A stretch of 64,000 bases of DNA from CAZAPG01 sp964486935 (GCA_964486935.1 CAZAPG010000033.1:1-64000); one strand, 5' to 3'. Positions 48,267 through 57,140 are shown, counted from the stretch's first letter. Notes: a model not told the origin generated them from the letters alone. Made by a program: numbers and translations.

Positions 48267-48761
48267 ATGGATAATTTCATTACCCGAACTGCGGTGGGCA
48301 TGGTGGTCAGTTATGTGCTGTTGTCGTTGGTACTGGCCGTAACGCCGCAGGTCATCATGAGCCAGGAAACCATCCGAAACTGGGGCTTTTTTAACCTCAA
48401 CTCTGTGGGCAGCCTGCTCAATAATTTATTTGTGGCCGCCATTTTTCTGCTGTTCTATCTGGTTTGCACCGGCGGGCTGGGGCTGGTTATCTGGATTCCC
48501 TTCAGCTACGGCCTGGGCTGGATTGTATTCAGGCTGCTGGGCTGGGACCAATCGAAAACAACCGCCCCGGCGAAAGAAATCAACCGGCAAGAGGCCGCCA
48601 TGAGCCAAAGGGATTCAACCGCTTTGCTCGCTTACATTGCCAAAGCCAGAGAAAAGGGACTGAGCGACGACCAAATATGGCTAAAATTGGAAAATAACGG
48701 CTGGTCGCTGGCTAACATCAACTGGGCATTCAAGGCGCTCAACCAACAAAGTAATCTTTAA
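48267..48761 (+). CDS. Membrane protein with C-terminal KARxKGLSD-type helix motif
   Basis: 164 residues. Two helices (about 8-30 and 50-80), then a soluble end, ALLAYIAKAREKGLSDDQIW, followed by LENNGWSLANINWAF. The same 40-residue motif ends the protein at 49923-50378, so the two genes are paralogues flanking the 370-aa membrane protein. No known family recognised. Confidence 0.6.
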   Translation: MDNFITRTAVGMVVSYVLLSLVLAVTPQVIMSQETIRNWGFFNLNSVGSLLNNLFVAAIFLLFYLVCTGGLGLVIWIPFSYGLGWIVFRLLGWDQSKTTAPAKEINRQEAAMSQRDSTALLAYIAKAREKGLSDDQIWLKLENNGWSLANINWAFKALNQQSNL

Positions 48762-48813
48762 CCGCGAAAGCGCCGCTTTCGCATTCCAAATTTTATTTAC
48801 AAGGAGCCAACCA

Positions 48814-49926
48814 ATGCTTGCCAATATTACCCAAAGTATCATTGCCGTTGTCAATGCGCCGCCCCTCTCGCCGGGGGCGGCCCCACCCTGCGCCGGGCTG
48901 GCGATTTTTGAAGCCTACCCCCAATTATCGCAACTGTGCGCCTTTGATAAAACGGCCACCGGCGGCATCATTGCCTTTGAGGCGTTCATCATCCTCGGCT
49001 GGGTGGCCTCGCTGTTTATTTTGACCCGCTATACCGGCAAAATCTGGCAACGATACGGCATTATGGCCATCGGCGTTTTTGTGTTTGAGTTTTTCACCTC
49101 GCCTATGTGGAACAACCATCGTATGGGGCCGTGGGCCTACGTGTACCAGGATGTCAGTTGGGTGCTGACCCTGGGCTGGAGCGCGTTGATTTTAAGCGCC
49201 GTCATTCTGGTCGATTATTTCCTGGCTCATTGGCGTTCGTGGCAGCGCTTTCTGCTTTATCTGGCGGCGTTGACGGTGCTGGTCTTTATTTTTGAGGCCA
49301 TTGTGATTGGCCTGGGCATTAGAAGCTACGCCCCCGAGGTGGAGGCGGTTTTACTGGGGTCGCGCATTGTCAACGTGCCAGTCGAGGGTTTTTATTACAT
49401 TCCGGTCTTTATGGCTCTGGTCATCAGCTTTTACAAATATTGGAGCCTGGTGCTTGACGACGCGCTGGTAGCGCCGGCTAAAAGGAAAAAATGGCTGGTC
49501 AGTCTGGGGCTGTCGATTGTGGGCGTCTTTCTGTTTGAGTTGATGATTGAGCCAATGGTCATCAATGCCAACCTGCCCGGCTGGTCGTACATTTATCGGG
49601 ACGTCAGCGTGTTGATGACCGGCCTGTGGGTGGCGCTCATCTGGTTGAGCATTTATGTGGTAGACCGGCTGCTCATCCACCTTAGTTTGTGGGCGCGCTT
49701 TTTAATTTATCTGGGGGTTATTGGCCTGCTGGTGCTGCCCATCGAGGCCTGGTTTATTAACAACGGCTTTCGGCAGTACGGCCCCAGCGCCACGGCCAAT
49801 TTTACCGGTTTTCAAACCGTTATCACCAACATTCCGGTGGAAGTGGCCTTTGCCATTCCGCTTTATCTGGCGCTGGTTATTGCCTTTGTGCGCTATTGGG
49901 AAATTAACCTGGGAGGCCAGCGATGA
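48814..49926 (+). CDS. Multi-helix membrane protein with internal duplication
   Basis: 370 residues, about ten helices. Two similar halves: FVFEFFTSPMW...YVYQDVSWVL...VDYFLAHW...RFLLYLAAL...NVPVEGFYYIPVFMALVI, then FLFELMIEPMV...YIYRDVSVLM...VDRLLIHL...RFLIYLGVI...NIPVEVAFAIPLYLALVI. Conserved acidic residues (FE..P, Y.DVS, VD) in the membrane could bind a prenyl or pigment substrate. Overlaps the next gene by 4 bases. Family not recognised; CruF-like carotenoid enzymes are one idea. Confidence 0.6.
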   Translation: MLANITQSIIAVVNAPPLSPGAAPPCAGLAIFEAYPQLSQLCAFDKTATGGIIAFEAFIILGWVASLFILTRYTGKIWQRYGIMAIGVFVFEFFTSPMWNNHRMGPWAYVYQDVSWVLTLGWSALILSAVILVDYFLAHWRSWQRFLLYLAALTVLVFIFEAIVIGLGIRSYAPEVEAVLLGSRIVNVPVEGFYYIPVFMALVISFYKYWSLVLDDALVAPAKRKKWLVSLGLSIVGVFLFELMIEPMVINANLPGWSYIYRDVSVLMTGLWVALIWLSIYVVDRLLIHLSLWARFLIYLGVIGLLVLPIEAWFINNGFRQYGPSATANFTGFQTVITNIPVEVAFAIPLYLALVIAFVRYWEINLGGQR

Positions 49927-50378
49927 AGGAGTTCATCAACAAAGAGACGCGCCTGGGCTGCGCGCTGGCTCCGGTTTACCTGCCTATTGGAATTGCCATT
50001 TCTTACCTGATTCTGGCGGCGGTGATGCTGGATTTTGGCGACGCCTTTGCCGTGATGGCTATCTCGATTATTTGTACCGCCGGCATCAGCCTGATTATCT
50101 GGGTTCCCGGCTGGTATCTGCTGGGGCTGCTGGCTATTTCTCTGCTTAGAATTGTGCTGCACGGGTTTGGGCTTGAATTGGGCGGCCTGTTTGATGCCAA
50201 AAAAGAGTCGCCGGCTGACGAGTCTAACCGGCCAAAACTTACCAGAGACCAGTTAGCCCTGCTCAACTATATTCACAAAGCCAGAGATAAAGGGTTAAGC
50301 GACTCCCAAATTCAGCAAAATTTACTCAAAAACGGCTGGAGCAGCGACATCATCGCCGCCGCGTTTCAAATGGCGTAG
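49923..50378 (+). CDS. Membrane protein paralogous to the 164-aa protein
   Basis: 151 residues, ATG at 49923 overlapping the 370-aa gene. Two helices, then the C-terminal motif LALLNYIHKARDKGLSDSQI with LLKNGWSSDIIAAAF shared with 48267-48761. It probably belongs to one membrane complex with its neighbours. Confidence 0.6.
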   Translation: MKEFINKETRLGCALAPVYLPIGIAISYLILAAVMLDFGDAFAVMAISIICTAGISLIIWVPGWYLLGLLAISLLRIVLHGFGLELGGLFDAKKESPADESNRPKLTRDQLALLNYIHKARDKGLSDSQIQQNLLKNGWSSDIIAAAFQMA

Positions 50379-50422
50379 TGCGGCTTGAGGTTTTGCTTTT
50401 TGACCGGATGGATTTTTGCAAA

Positions 50423-50457
50423 AAAAACGCCGGCGCGAGGGAAGCGCCGGCGTTTTT
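50423..50457. terminator. Bidirectional terminator between convergent genes
   Basis: AAAAACGCCGGCGC (50423-50436) pairs perfectly with GCGCCGGCGTTTTT (50444-50457), 7-base loop. Serves the rightward membrane operon and the leftward secreted protein. Confidence 0.9.
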
Positions 50458-50483
50458 ACATTTATTCAAAGCGAGGTTCTACA

Positions 50484-52253
50484 TTAATCAAGCGAGGGCA
50501 GCGTGGGGCGGAACCAGGGCGCGCGGATAGCGGGGCCAAGTTGGGCCACTACCGGGTTGTGCTGAACGGTTTTGCCAAAGAAGTCCACGTCTTCCAGCCG
50601 GTAGTAGAAGATACCGCGTCCGGGCGTGTCAACAAAGCTGTAATGGGCGCCCGAAACCGAGTCGCCTTCAGCGCCAATCAGCGCGCTGTTGATTTGCACC
50701 CACGGGCCGGCGGGGCTGGCGGCTCGATACAGGTTGAAACCGGCGTTGTCAATTTCGGTGGCCGTTTCCCAAATAATCATGGCCCGGCCATCGTTGGCTT
50801 CAACTTCAAAGGAGGCCAGCGAGATGGCAGTGGTTTTTTCCGGTTTGTTGACCACGGTATGGGTGCAGAACTTGTCCAGCGGCGGGTTAAACGGTTGATT
50901 GGGCGTTGTTACGCAGTAACGGTTGGTCTGGTCGAGCAGGTAAACCAGCGCATTGGGCAAGGCGTTGGCGTCGAAATTATCGACATTTTCAAAACCGCTG
51001 CCCACGCCCTCAAAAGCCTGCCAGCCGGGCACGCCAATTTCGTTTACGCTGTAGCTTTCGCCAAACGGCACTTCAAGATCATTTAGCGCAGAGTTATCGC
51101 TTTTGCGGGTGTAGGTGCAGCCCCAGATACCGGCAGTGTAGCCGCAGGTGGCTGTGGCCAGGCTGCTTTCAGCGGTCAAAATTGTGGCGTCGTTCAGTTG
51201 TGGCGCCGGGCCATCCATCCAGCTCTTCTCGAACACAACGTGGTAAACGCACGGAGCGTTATTGTGAGCCTTGACTTTTTCTTCAAATTTTCCGGTGGCC
51301 GGGTTGAACCATTTGATTTTGGTAGTGTTGGGGTTATTAGGCACCCAGACGGTAGTGAAGTAAGATCTTTGGCCGGCGTCAACTATGCCTTGACCATCGT
51401 TGGCGTTGGGGCCATCCCAGGTAAATTCCACATCGTTTGTCTCGTCATCGCCGGTTACGCGCCAGTAAAGCAAATCGCCTACGCGACATTCGGCGGTCAG
51501 GTTCAGCTTCACTTCCGGCAGGCGTTCGTTAGTAAAGATACATTTAACGGTTTCGCCCTTGTCCAGCCGAATGGTGGCCGTTCTGGTATCTTTATCGGCG
51601 GAAGATGCATTTGGCCCGGCATTGGTTTCTTCGCAGGTCAGGCCGGTTAGAGCAAAACCTTTTGATGAAGGATCATCTTCCGTGACGGTATAATCACCCA
51701 CCGGCACATTATTGATGGTGATTGACTCACCGGCAGCATCCAGCGTACCTTGTACCTGAGCGCCGGGGAAAATAGCTGCGCTGGCGGTAAAGCCCCAATC
51801 GGAGGCTGGCGGGTTGCCCACTACTACTTTTTCAATGATGACCGTGCCGGTATCTTCTGGAATGGGGGAGCAGAATTTGACATTTGAAATAGCCGGCGGC
51901 GCGTCCGTTGAAAAACTGCCCGAAGTAGCGGGCGGATTGACCGCATCTTGCGAGGCGCCAGGACCAGCTTTAACGATGATAACGCTAATGGGAACATCTG
52001 AAGTCCAATCGGCGCCGGTAGGTTCGTCGTCATCATCCAGGCTGACATTGCTGATGACAACGTTACCCGGATTGGGGCCTTCTAGTACAAATGCGCCCTG
52101 TTCATCATCCCAATTAAATTTGGCCACTTGGATGGTGCCGGCCGGACAATCCTCGTTGCCGCCCTGCGCATAGGCCGGTTGCGCTCTGAACATTGTTGAG
52201 GTAAACAACACCCCCAATGCCAGAGCAGTAAATAACGCGATTAATCTTTTCAT
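50484..52253 (-). CDS. Large secreted protein with prealbumin-like and FN3-like domains
   Basis: 589 residues. Signal peptide (MKRLIALFTALALGVLF, cleavage near AYAQGG). Residues about 135-245 form a prealbumin-like domain (GTVIIEKVVVGNPPASDWGF, ITINNVPVGDYTVTEDD) as in SpaA-type and DUF5979 modules. A Cys-containing middle region follows, and the last 100 residues (SLASFEVEANDGRAMIIWET ... YYRLEDVDFFG) form an FN3-like domain common at the C-terminus of secreted proteins. An adhesive or structural exported protein. CAGGAGAG ribosome site before ATG 52253. Confidence 0.75.
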   Translation of the reverse strand: MKRLIALFTALALGVLFTSTMFRAQPAYAQGGNEDCPAGTIQVAKFNWDDEQGAFVLEGPNPGNVVISNVSLDDDDEPTGADWTSDVPISVIIVKAGPGASQDAVNPPATSGSFSTDAPPAISNVKFCSPIPEDTGTVIIEKVVVGNPPASDWGFTASAAIFPGAQVQGTLDAAGESITINNVPVGDYTVTEDDPSSKGFALTGLTCEETNAGPNASSADKDTRTATIRLDKGETVKCIFTNERLPEVKLNLTAECRVGDLLYWRVTGDDETNDVEFTWDGPNANDGQGIVDAGQRSYFTTVWVPNNPNTTKIKWFNPATGKFEEKVKAHNNAPCVYHVVFEKSWMDGPAPQLNDATILTAESSLATATCGYTAGIWGCTYTRKSDNSALNDLEVPFGESYSVNEIGVPGWQAFEGVGSGFENVDNFDANALPNALVYLLDQTNRYCVTTPNQPFNPPLDKFCTHTVVNKPEKTTAISLASFEVEANDGRAMIIWETATEIDNAGFNLYRAASPAGPWVQINSALIGAEGDSVSGAHYSFVDTPGRGIFYYRLEDVDFFGKTVQHNPVVAQLGPAIRAPWFRPTLPSLD

Positions 52254-52298
52254 AATTTTCTCTCCTGTTCTGTAAATATTTGTTAATGACTACAGTTT

Positions 52299-52326
52299 TT
52301 GACAGCCCAAACCCCTGGTGTACAAT
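52299..52326 (+). promoter_or_regulatory. Promoter of the orphan RNA
   Basis: TTGACA 52299-52304, a 16-base spacer, TACAAT 52321-52326, start near 52333. It points away from the 589-aa gene and has no open frame behind it. Confidence 0.7.
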
Positions 52327-52332
52327 TAAAAA

Positions 52333-52436
52333 CAGAAAGGACGCCGGTATTAGCCATACCCGCGCAAACTTTCGCTAATGGCTGCCCCACCGTTGAAACG
52401 TTGCCAGCGTACCCGGTGGGGCGGCCTTTTCTTTTT
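52333..52436 (+). ncRNA. Orphan structured small RNA, about 100 nt
   Basis: Between a consensus promoter and an intrinsic terminator there is no reading frame. The RNA can form AGCCAT (52352-52357) with ATGGCT (52378-52383) around an inner GCG/CGC hairpin, then a 9-bp GCCCCACCG stem (52384-52392 with 52414-52422) extended by GGC/GCC and followed by TTTTCTTTTT. The known bacterial SRP, 6S and RNase P signatures are absent. It could be a trans-acting small RNA or a riboswitch-like leader of unknown class. Confidence 0.6.
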
Positions 52437-52559
52437 GTGCCGTAAATCACTACCTATATGATACCCCATTTTTGCCGGCAATCCCATAAAAAATCAGTTT
52501 AGATTCACTTAGAATTTGGTTAGATTCCATTTCAGGCAAAGACGGTATTTGGTAATAAA

Positions 52560-52589
52560 TTGACAAAGATAACTTCGCTGTGGTATATT
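52560..52589 (+). promoter_or_regulatory. Promoter of the nuo operon
   Basis: TTGACA 52560-52565, an 18-base spacer, TATATT 52584-52589; start near 52597 with a leader of about 110 bases to nuoBCD. The 52437-52559 stretch before it is A/T-rich without other features. Confidence 0.75.
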
Positions 52590-52706
52590 ACCCCCCGAAT
52601 GTGTGAAAAAATGGACAGATTCCTCGCTGTTCAGAAATACCCCTTAAGCAGGTTAAGCAAATAACGCCAACACAAGCTGAAGTGTTGATGGAGGATGAGT
52701 GTCAAA

Positions 52707-55181
52707 ATGACTGCTACCCAGGCGCCACCCAGATATACCGACCAAGAAATTCCAGAAGAAGTTCGGCAAAACGTATTTCTGACCAAATTAGATGCTGTAT
52801 ACAACTGGGGCCGAGCCTACTCGCTGTGGCCGATGACTTTTGGCCTGGCCTGCTGCGCCATCGAGATGATTGCCACCGGCGCAGGCCGGTACGACCAGGA
52901 CCGTTTTGGCGCGGCGCTTTACCGGGCCACCCCACGCCAGGCCGATTTGATGATTGTGTCTGGCACCGTCACCAAAAAGATGATTCCCCAGATTGTGCGT
53001 CTGTACAACCAGATGCCGGAACCCAAATATGTTATCAGCATGGGGGCCTGCGCCAACGGCGGCGGACCTTTTAAGGAAGGATACAACGTAGTCTCCGGCG
53101 TTGATAAATATGTGCCGGTTGACGTTTACGTGCCCGGTTGCCCGCCTACCCCGCAGGCGCTGTTAAATGGAATTGTCACCCTGCAAGAAAAAATCAAAAA
53201 GCAGTCGTTGTCAACCGTGCCCTGGTATCGCCGGGAAGAGGAGATGGAGCCGGTTCCCGTGCCCATTCTTGGCCCGGATATTATCGACCCCCGCCAGATT
53301 CCCCAGATTAAAGAGGAGTTGGCGCGGGCGCGTCAACAGGGCAACGGCGCCGACCAGGACAGCGGCCCCAAACCCCGGCCCAAGCGGGTGGTCAAACCGC
53401 CCAAAGTGCCGGCCTGGGATATAACCCCCACCGACGAAGCCTCGGCGCTGGCGGCCGGCATTAATAAGGCGCTGGAATTGGACGGGGCCGTTACCGCCGA
53501 AGCCGATATGCTCATTGTCAACCGGCAGCATCTGCTGGCCGTGGCGCAACATCTTCGCGACGAGTTGGGCTACGAATTACTGAGCAACGTGACCGGCGTT
53601 GATTACCAGGGCCGCGAGGGCGACCGCTTTGAGGTGGTTTACCACGCCTACAGCATCAGCCAGCCCCACAAGCCGGGGTTGGTGTTTAAGGCCCGCGCGC
53701 CCGAAGACAACCCCGAACTGCCCTCGCTTTACAGCCTGTGGAAAACTTGCTACCTGCAAGAGCGCGAAATTTACGACCTGTACGGTATCAAATTTATCGA
53801 CCACCCCAACCTGACCCGCATTTTGCTGTGGGACGACTTTTACGGCCACCCCATGCGCAAAGATTACGAAGAAGGCTACTACGAGGAGCCGGTCAAGCCC
53901 TTTACCAGCCGCTGGCCGGGCGGCCACCATGAGCGCGGCGAAGAACGCAACCCCTTTGGCAAAAACGTGGTTTATCCCCAGGATTGGGATATTGACAAAT
54001 ACACCCCCGATGAGTTTGAAGATTACCTGGAGCATGTCATCGAGGCGCGCGACGTACACGAAGGTATGGACTTTGACTCCGACCGGATTGTGCTCAACAT
54101 TGGGCCGCAGCACCCCAGCACCCACGGCGTGTTCCGCATGGTGGTTACGCTCGAAGGCGAAACTGTGGTAGACCTGGAGCCGGTGCTGGGCTACCTGCAT
54201 CGCAACCACGAGAAGATTGGCGAGCGCAACACCTGGATTATGAACATGCCCTTTACCGACCGGCTGGATTACTTCAACTCTATGCAAAACAATCTGGCCT
54301 ACGCCATGACCATCGAAAAGCTGGCCGGGCTGGACGTGCCGGAACGGGCCGAATACATCCGCGTGATTATGGCCGAACTCAACCGGGTGTTCAGCCACGT
54401 GTCGCTGCTGGGCTTTTTAATGAACGACCTGGGCGCGCTGGCCACTCCGCTATTTTACGCCTTTGAATCCCGCGAGCGGGTGCTGGACCTGTTTGAAGAA
54501 GCCAGCGGCTCGCGAATGATGTGCAACTACATGCGCTTTGGCGGCGTAGCCTATGATGTGAGCGTCGATTGGCTGGCCCGCGCCCAAAAAGTTACCGACA
54601 CGCTGGAAAAGGCCGTTGACGAGATGGACGGCCTGATGACCGGCAACGAGATTGTGCTATCCAGAACCAAAGAGGTAGGCTACGTGTCGGCTGAAGAGTT
54701 AATTAGCCACGGCGTTACCGGGCCGCTGCTGCGGGCCGCCGGGGTTAAGTACGACATCCGCAAAGTGGAGCCGTACAGCATTTACGACCGCTTTGATTTT
54801 GACATTCCCACTATGCCCGACAGCGATATTTTCAGCCGCTTCTACCAGCGCATTCTGGAAGCCCGCGAAAGTATCAAAATCCTGCGGCAGGCCTTCAAAG
54901 GCATCGAAGCCACCAAAGGCGGCGATATTTTGGGCGGCAAAGGCGGCTACATTTTCCGCATGCCCGCCGGCGAGGCCTACGCCCGCATCGAGCACTCCAA
55001 AGGCGAGTTGGGCTTTTACGTGGTCAGCAACGGTTCAGATAATCCCTGGCGCTACCGGGTTCGCGCACCCTCCTACATCAACCTGAACGCCCTGGCCGAT
55101 ATGTGCAGGGGCGGCAAAGTGGCCGACTCGATTATTGCGCTTGGCGCCATTGATATTGTACTAGGGGAGGTGGATCGCTAA
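52707..55181 (+). CDS. nuoBCD: Fused NADH-quinone oxidoreductase subunits B, C and D
   Basis: 824 residues from the ATG at 52707; the ATG at 52695 directly abuts GGAGG and is less likely. NuoB (about 15-165) has the N2 cluster ligands C49, C50 (LACCAIEM), C115 (MGACANGG) and C145 (VPGCPP). A charged Pro/Lys linker (about 170-240) leads to NuoC (about 260-415, ending FYGHPMRKDYEE). NuoD follows (about 450-824, RIVLNIGPQHPSTHGVFR, HRNHEKIGE). NuoB carries N2 and NuoD forms the quinone site, so the three form the membrane-facing end of complex I. NuoCD fusions are common; adding NuoB is rare. nuoI overlaps downstream by one base. Confidence 0.9.
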   Translation: MTATQAPPRYTDQEIPEEVRQNVFLTKLDAVYNWGRAYSLWPMTFGLACCAIEMIATGAGRYDQDRFGAALYRATPRQADLMIVSGTVTKKMIPQIVRLYNQMPEPKYVISMGACANGGGPFKEGYNVVSGVDKYVPVDVYVPGCPPTPQALLNGIVTLQEKIKKQSLSTVPWYRREEEMEPVPVPILGPDIIDPRQIPQIKEELARARQQGNGADQDSGPKPRPKRVVKPPKVPAWDITPTDEASALAAGINKALELDGAVTAEADMLIVNRQHLLAVAQHLRDELGYELLSNVTGVDYQGREGDRFEVVYHAYSISQPHKPGLVFKARAPEDNPELPSLYSLWKTCYLQEREIYDLYGIKFIDHPNLTRILLWDDFYGHPMRKDYEEGYYEEPVKPFTSRWPGGHHERGEERNPFGKNVVYPQDWDIDKYTPDEFEDYLEHVIEARDVHEGMDFDSDRIVLNIGPQHPSTHGVFRMVVTLEGETVVDLEPVLGYLHRNHEKIGERNTWIMNMPFTDRLDYFNSMQNNLAYAMTIEKLAGLDVPERAEYIRVIMAELNRVFSHVSLLGFLMNDLGALATPLFYAFESRERVLDLFEEASGSRMMCNYMRFGGVAYDVSVDWLARAQKVTDTLEKAVDEMDGLMTGNEIVLSRTKEVGYVSAEELISHGVTGPLLRAAGVKYDIRKVEPYSIYDRFDFDIPTMPDSDIFSRFYQRILEARESIKILRQAFKGIEATKGGDILGGKGGYIFRMPAGEAYARIEHSKGELGFYVVSNGSDNPWRYRVRAPSYINLNALADMCRGGKVADSIIALGAIDIVLGEVDR

Positions 55182-56533
55182 TGTTTGGCATCGGTGTCCT
55201 TAAGGGACTGGGTATTACCTTTAAACACTTTATCAACACTTTTATTGATGATCTGAAATATTTTCCCAGCAGCGCCCTCAATGAAGAAGCGTTTGCCCGG
55301 CGGCAGGGGCCAGAAGGGGCCGGCCTGTTCACTGTAGAATATCCTGAGCAAAAGTTGCGGATTCCAGAGAATTTCCGCTTTATTCCATTTTTGCTGACAG
55401 ATTACACCGTATCCAAAGATGACCCCAACTTTGACCAAAAACAGTACTACGACCAAAACCGCTGCACCAGCTGCGGCATCTGCGCCAAGGTGTGCCCGCC
55501 CCAATGCATCTGGATTGTGCGCACCAACGACCCCGACACCGGCAAACCTATTCCGCAGCCGGCCGAGTTTTATATCGACACCGATATCTGCATGAACTGC
55601 GGCTACTGCGCCGAGTTCTGCCCCTTTGACGCCATCAAAATGGACCACGATTTTGAACTGGCCGATTACGAGCGCGAAGTGGGCCACGTGCATGATTTGG
55701 ACCGGCTGCTCAAACCGGTTACGTACTACGCCGCCATCCGGCCCAACTGGTACGCCAAAGAAGAAGAAGCCAAGCGGCTGGCCGAAGAAGAAAAGCGGCG
55801 CAAAGAAGAAGAGCGCAGGCGACAGCAAGAAGAAAAAGCCGCCGCCAAAGCCGCCGAAGCAAAAGCAGACGACGGCCAGCAAGCTGATGCCGCTGCGCCC
55901 AAAAAGAAAACTCCCGAAGAAATAAAAGCCCAACGCGAAGCGATGCTGGCCAAAAAACAGACTCGCGCCTCGCAGGGTGAAGAGGCCGCGCCGGCAGCCG
56001 AAACGCCAGCGGAACAGCCGGCCAAAGCCGATGATTTGACCAGAATTGAAGGCATTGGCCCGGTTATTTCCAAAGCGCTCGCTGCCGCCGGAATTACCAC
56101 TTTTGCCGGGTTAGCCGCCAGCAAAGCAGACAATTTGCGCGACATTCTGCAAAAGGCCGAACTGCGGCAACTGCACGATCCCGGCACCTGGCCGGAGCAG
56201 GCCAAGCTGGCCGCCGAAGGCAAATGGGATGAGCTTGAAAAGTTGCAAGATGCGCTCAAAGGCGGCGTGCGCGCTTCCGATGATGATCTAACCAAAATCG
56301 AAGGTATTGGGCCGGTAATTTCTAAGGCGCTCAACGCTGCCGGCATTCGCACCTTCTCCCAACTGGCCTCGGCAGATGCGGGCCGGCTGAAACAAATTCT
56401 CGATGAAGCCAAACTTCGCCAAATCCACGATCCCGCTACCTGGCCGGAGCAGGCCAAACTGGCCGCCGAAGGCAAATGGGATGAGCTTGAAAAGTTGCAA
56501 GATGGGCTTAAAGGTGGCCGCCGGGTTGGGTAG
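55181..56533 (+). CDS. nuoI: NuoI ferredoxin subunit with tandem helix-hairpin-helix C-terminus
   Basis: 450 residues; ordinary NuoI is about 160-220. Two 4Fe-4S motifs, C95/98/101/105 (CTSCGICAKVC) and C137/140/143/147 (CMNCGYCAEFC), carry electrons towards N2. A charged Lys/Glu/Ala coil (about 195-283) follows. Two nearly identical HhH-type domains (about 284-365 and 369-446) each read LT+IEGIGPVISKAL.AAGI.TF..LA, then TWPEQAKLAAEGKWDELEKL. Such domains bind DNA or act as protein modules in other contexts; their job on complex I is unknown. Start ATG 55181 overlaps nuoBCD. Confidence 0.88.
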   Translation: MFGIGVLKGLGITFKHFINTFIDDLKYFPSSALNEEAFARRQGPEGAGLFTVEYPEQKLRIPENFRFIPFLLTDYTVSKDDPNFDQKQYYDQNRCTSCGICAKVCPPQCIWIVRTNDPDTGKPIPQPAEFYIDTDICMNCGYCAEFCPFDAIKMDHDFELADYEREVGHVHDLDRLLKPVTYYAAIRPNWYAKEEEAKRLAEEEKRRKEEERRRQQEEKAAAKAAEAKADDGQQADAAAPKKKTPEEIKAQREAMLAKKQTRASQGEEAAPAAETPAEQPAKADDLTRIEGIGPVISKALAAAGITTFAGLAASKADNLRDILQKAELRQLHDPGTWPEQAKLAAEGKWDELEKLQDALKGGVRASDDDLTKIEGIGPVISKALNAAGIRTFSQLASADAGRLKQILDEAKLRQIHDPATWPEQAKLAAEGKWDELEKLQDGLKGGRRVG

Positions 56534-56539
56534 AGACTG

Positions 56540-56606
56540 AATAGTAATTGGTAAATAGTAATTGAACGATGAAGCAACTGCCAAATTATTAATTACCAGT
56601 CACTAA
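56540..56606. repeat. Dispersed TAATTGGTAA-type intergenic repeat, copy 3
   Basis: TAGTAATTGGTAAATAGTAA and AATTATTAATTACCAGTCAC form an imperfect inverted repeat between nuoI and the CxxC membrane gene. Same type as 4462-4523 and 30203-30259. Confidence 0.6.
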
Positions 56607-56625
56607 CAACAAACAGGAGGGAGCA

Positions 56626-57099
56626 ATGGAGTATATTGCCTTAATTGTTGGACTTGCCGGCCTGCTAATGGCCTGGGGCGCCAATCGAAAAAACAAGAAC
56701 CTGCAAGAACGAATTGCCCAAACCAACAGCCGTATTTACAACCTGCGGCGCGAACTTCAAGAAACTGTTGAACAGGCGCAACAGGAACAAATGAAACTAA
56801 AGTTTGAAGTGCTCAAACTCCAGGGCAATTTAAAGGTTGCGCCCGAAATGAAAATTGGCGAGATTATGGCCATTCATCCCCAGGCGGGGCAGGTGCTGGC
56901 CGGTTTTCACCTGGGGGGCTGCTCCAGCTGCTCTGTTGACGACCGGCAATCGCTGGCCGAAGCCGCCGTGCTGAACGGGCGCGAGCTGGAGCCTATTTTG
57001 GTGGCGTTGAACAACCTCATTACCCAAGATAGCAACGGCAGCAACGGCGCCATCCCGCCGGAGCGGCTCAAAATGCCCAACGTCGAACTTCATTTCTAG
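56626..57099 (+). CDS. Membrane-anchored coiled-coil protein with CxxC domain (DUF1858-like)
   Basis: 157 residues, CAGGAGGGAG upstream. One N-terminal helix (YIALIVGLAGLLMAWGA), a coiled coil (about 25-70), and a C-terminal domain with the redox-type pair in LGGCSSCSVDD inside MKIGEIMAIHPQAGQVLAGF, as in DUF1858 / hybrid-cluster-associated disulfide domains. Could act as a thiol carrier near complex I; partner unknown. Confidence 0.7.
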   Translation: MEYIALIVGLAGLLMAWGANRKNKNLQERIAQTNSRIYNLRRELQETVEQAQQEQMKLKFEVLKLQGNLKVAPEMKIGEIMAIHPQAGQVLAGFHLGGCSSCSVDDRQSLAEAAVLNGRELEPILVALNNLITQDSNGSNGAIPPERLKMPNVELHF

Positions 57100-57110
57100 C
57101 AAAAAATTTT

Positions 57111-57140
57111 AAGGTCTGTCATCTTGACAGACCTTAATTT
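57111..57140 (+). terminator. Terminator behind the CxxC gene
   Basis: AAGGTCTGTCA (57111-57121) pairs perfectly with TGACAGACCTT (57125-57135), loop TCT, then AATTTAT. The right arm contains the -35 of arsR. Confidence 0.65.

Noticed and set aside
52333..52436. Orphan RNA as SRP, 6S or c-di-GMP riboswitch
   Set aside because: The conserved GGAAGCAGCC-type loop of SRP RNA, the 6S bulge/length and the GEMM core were not found, so the RNA was left unnamed.
53577..54398. 273-aa leftward open frame opposite nuoBCD
   Set aside because: A shadow of the NuoC/NuoD frame; composition is not protein-like.
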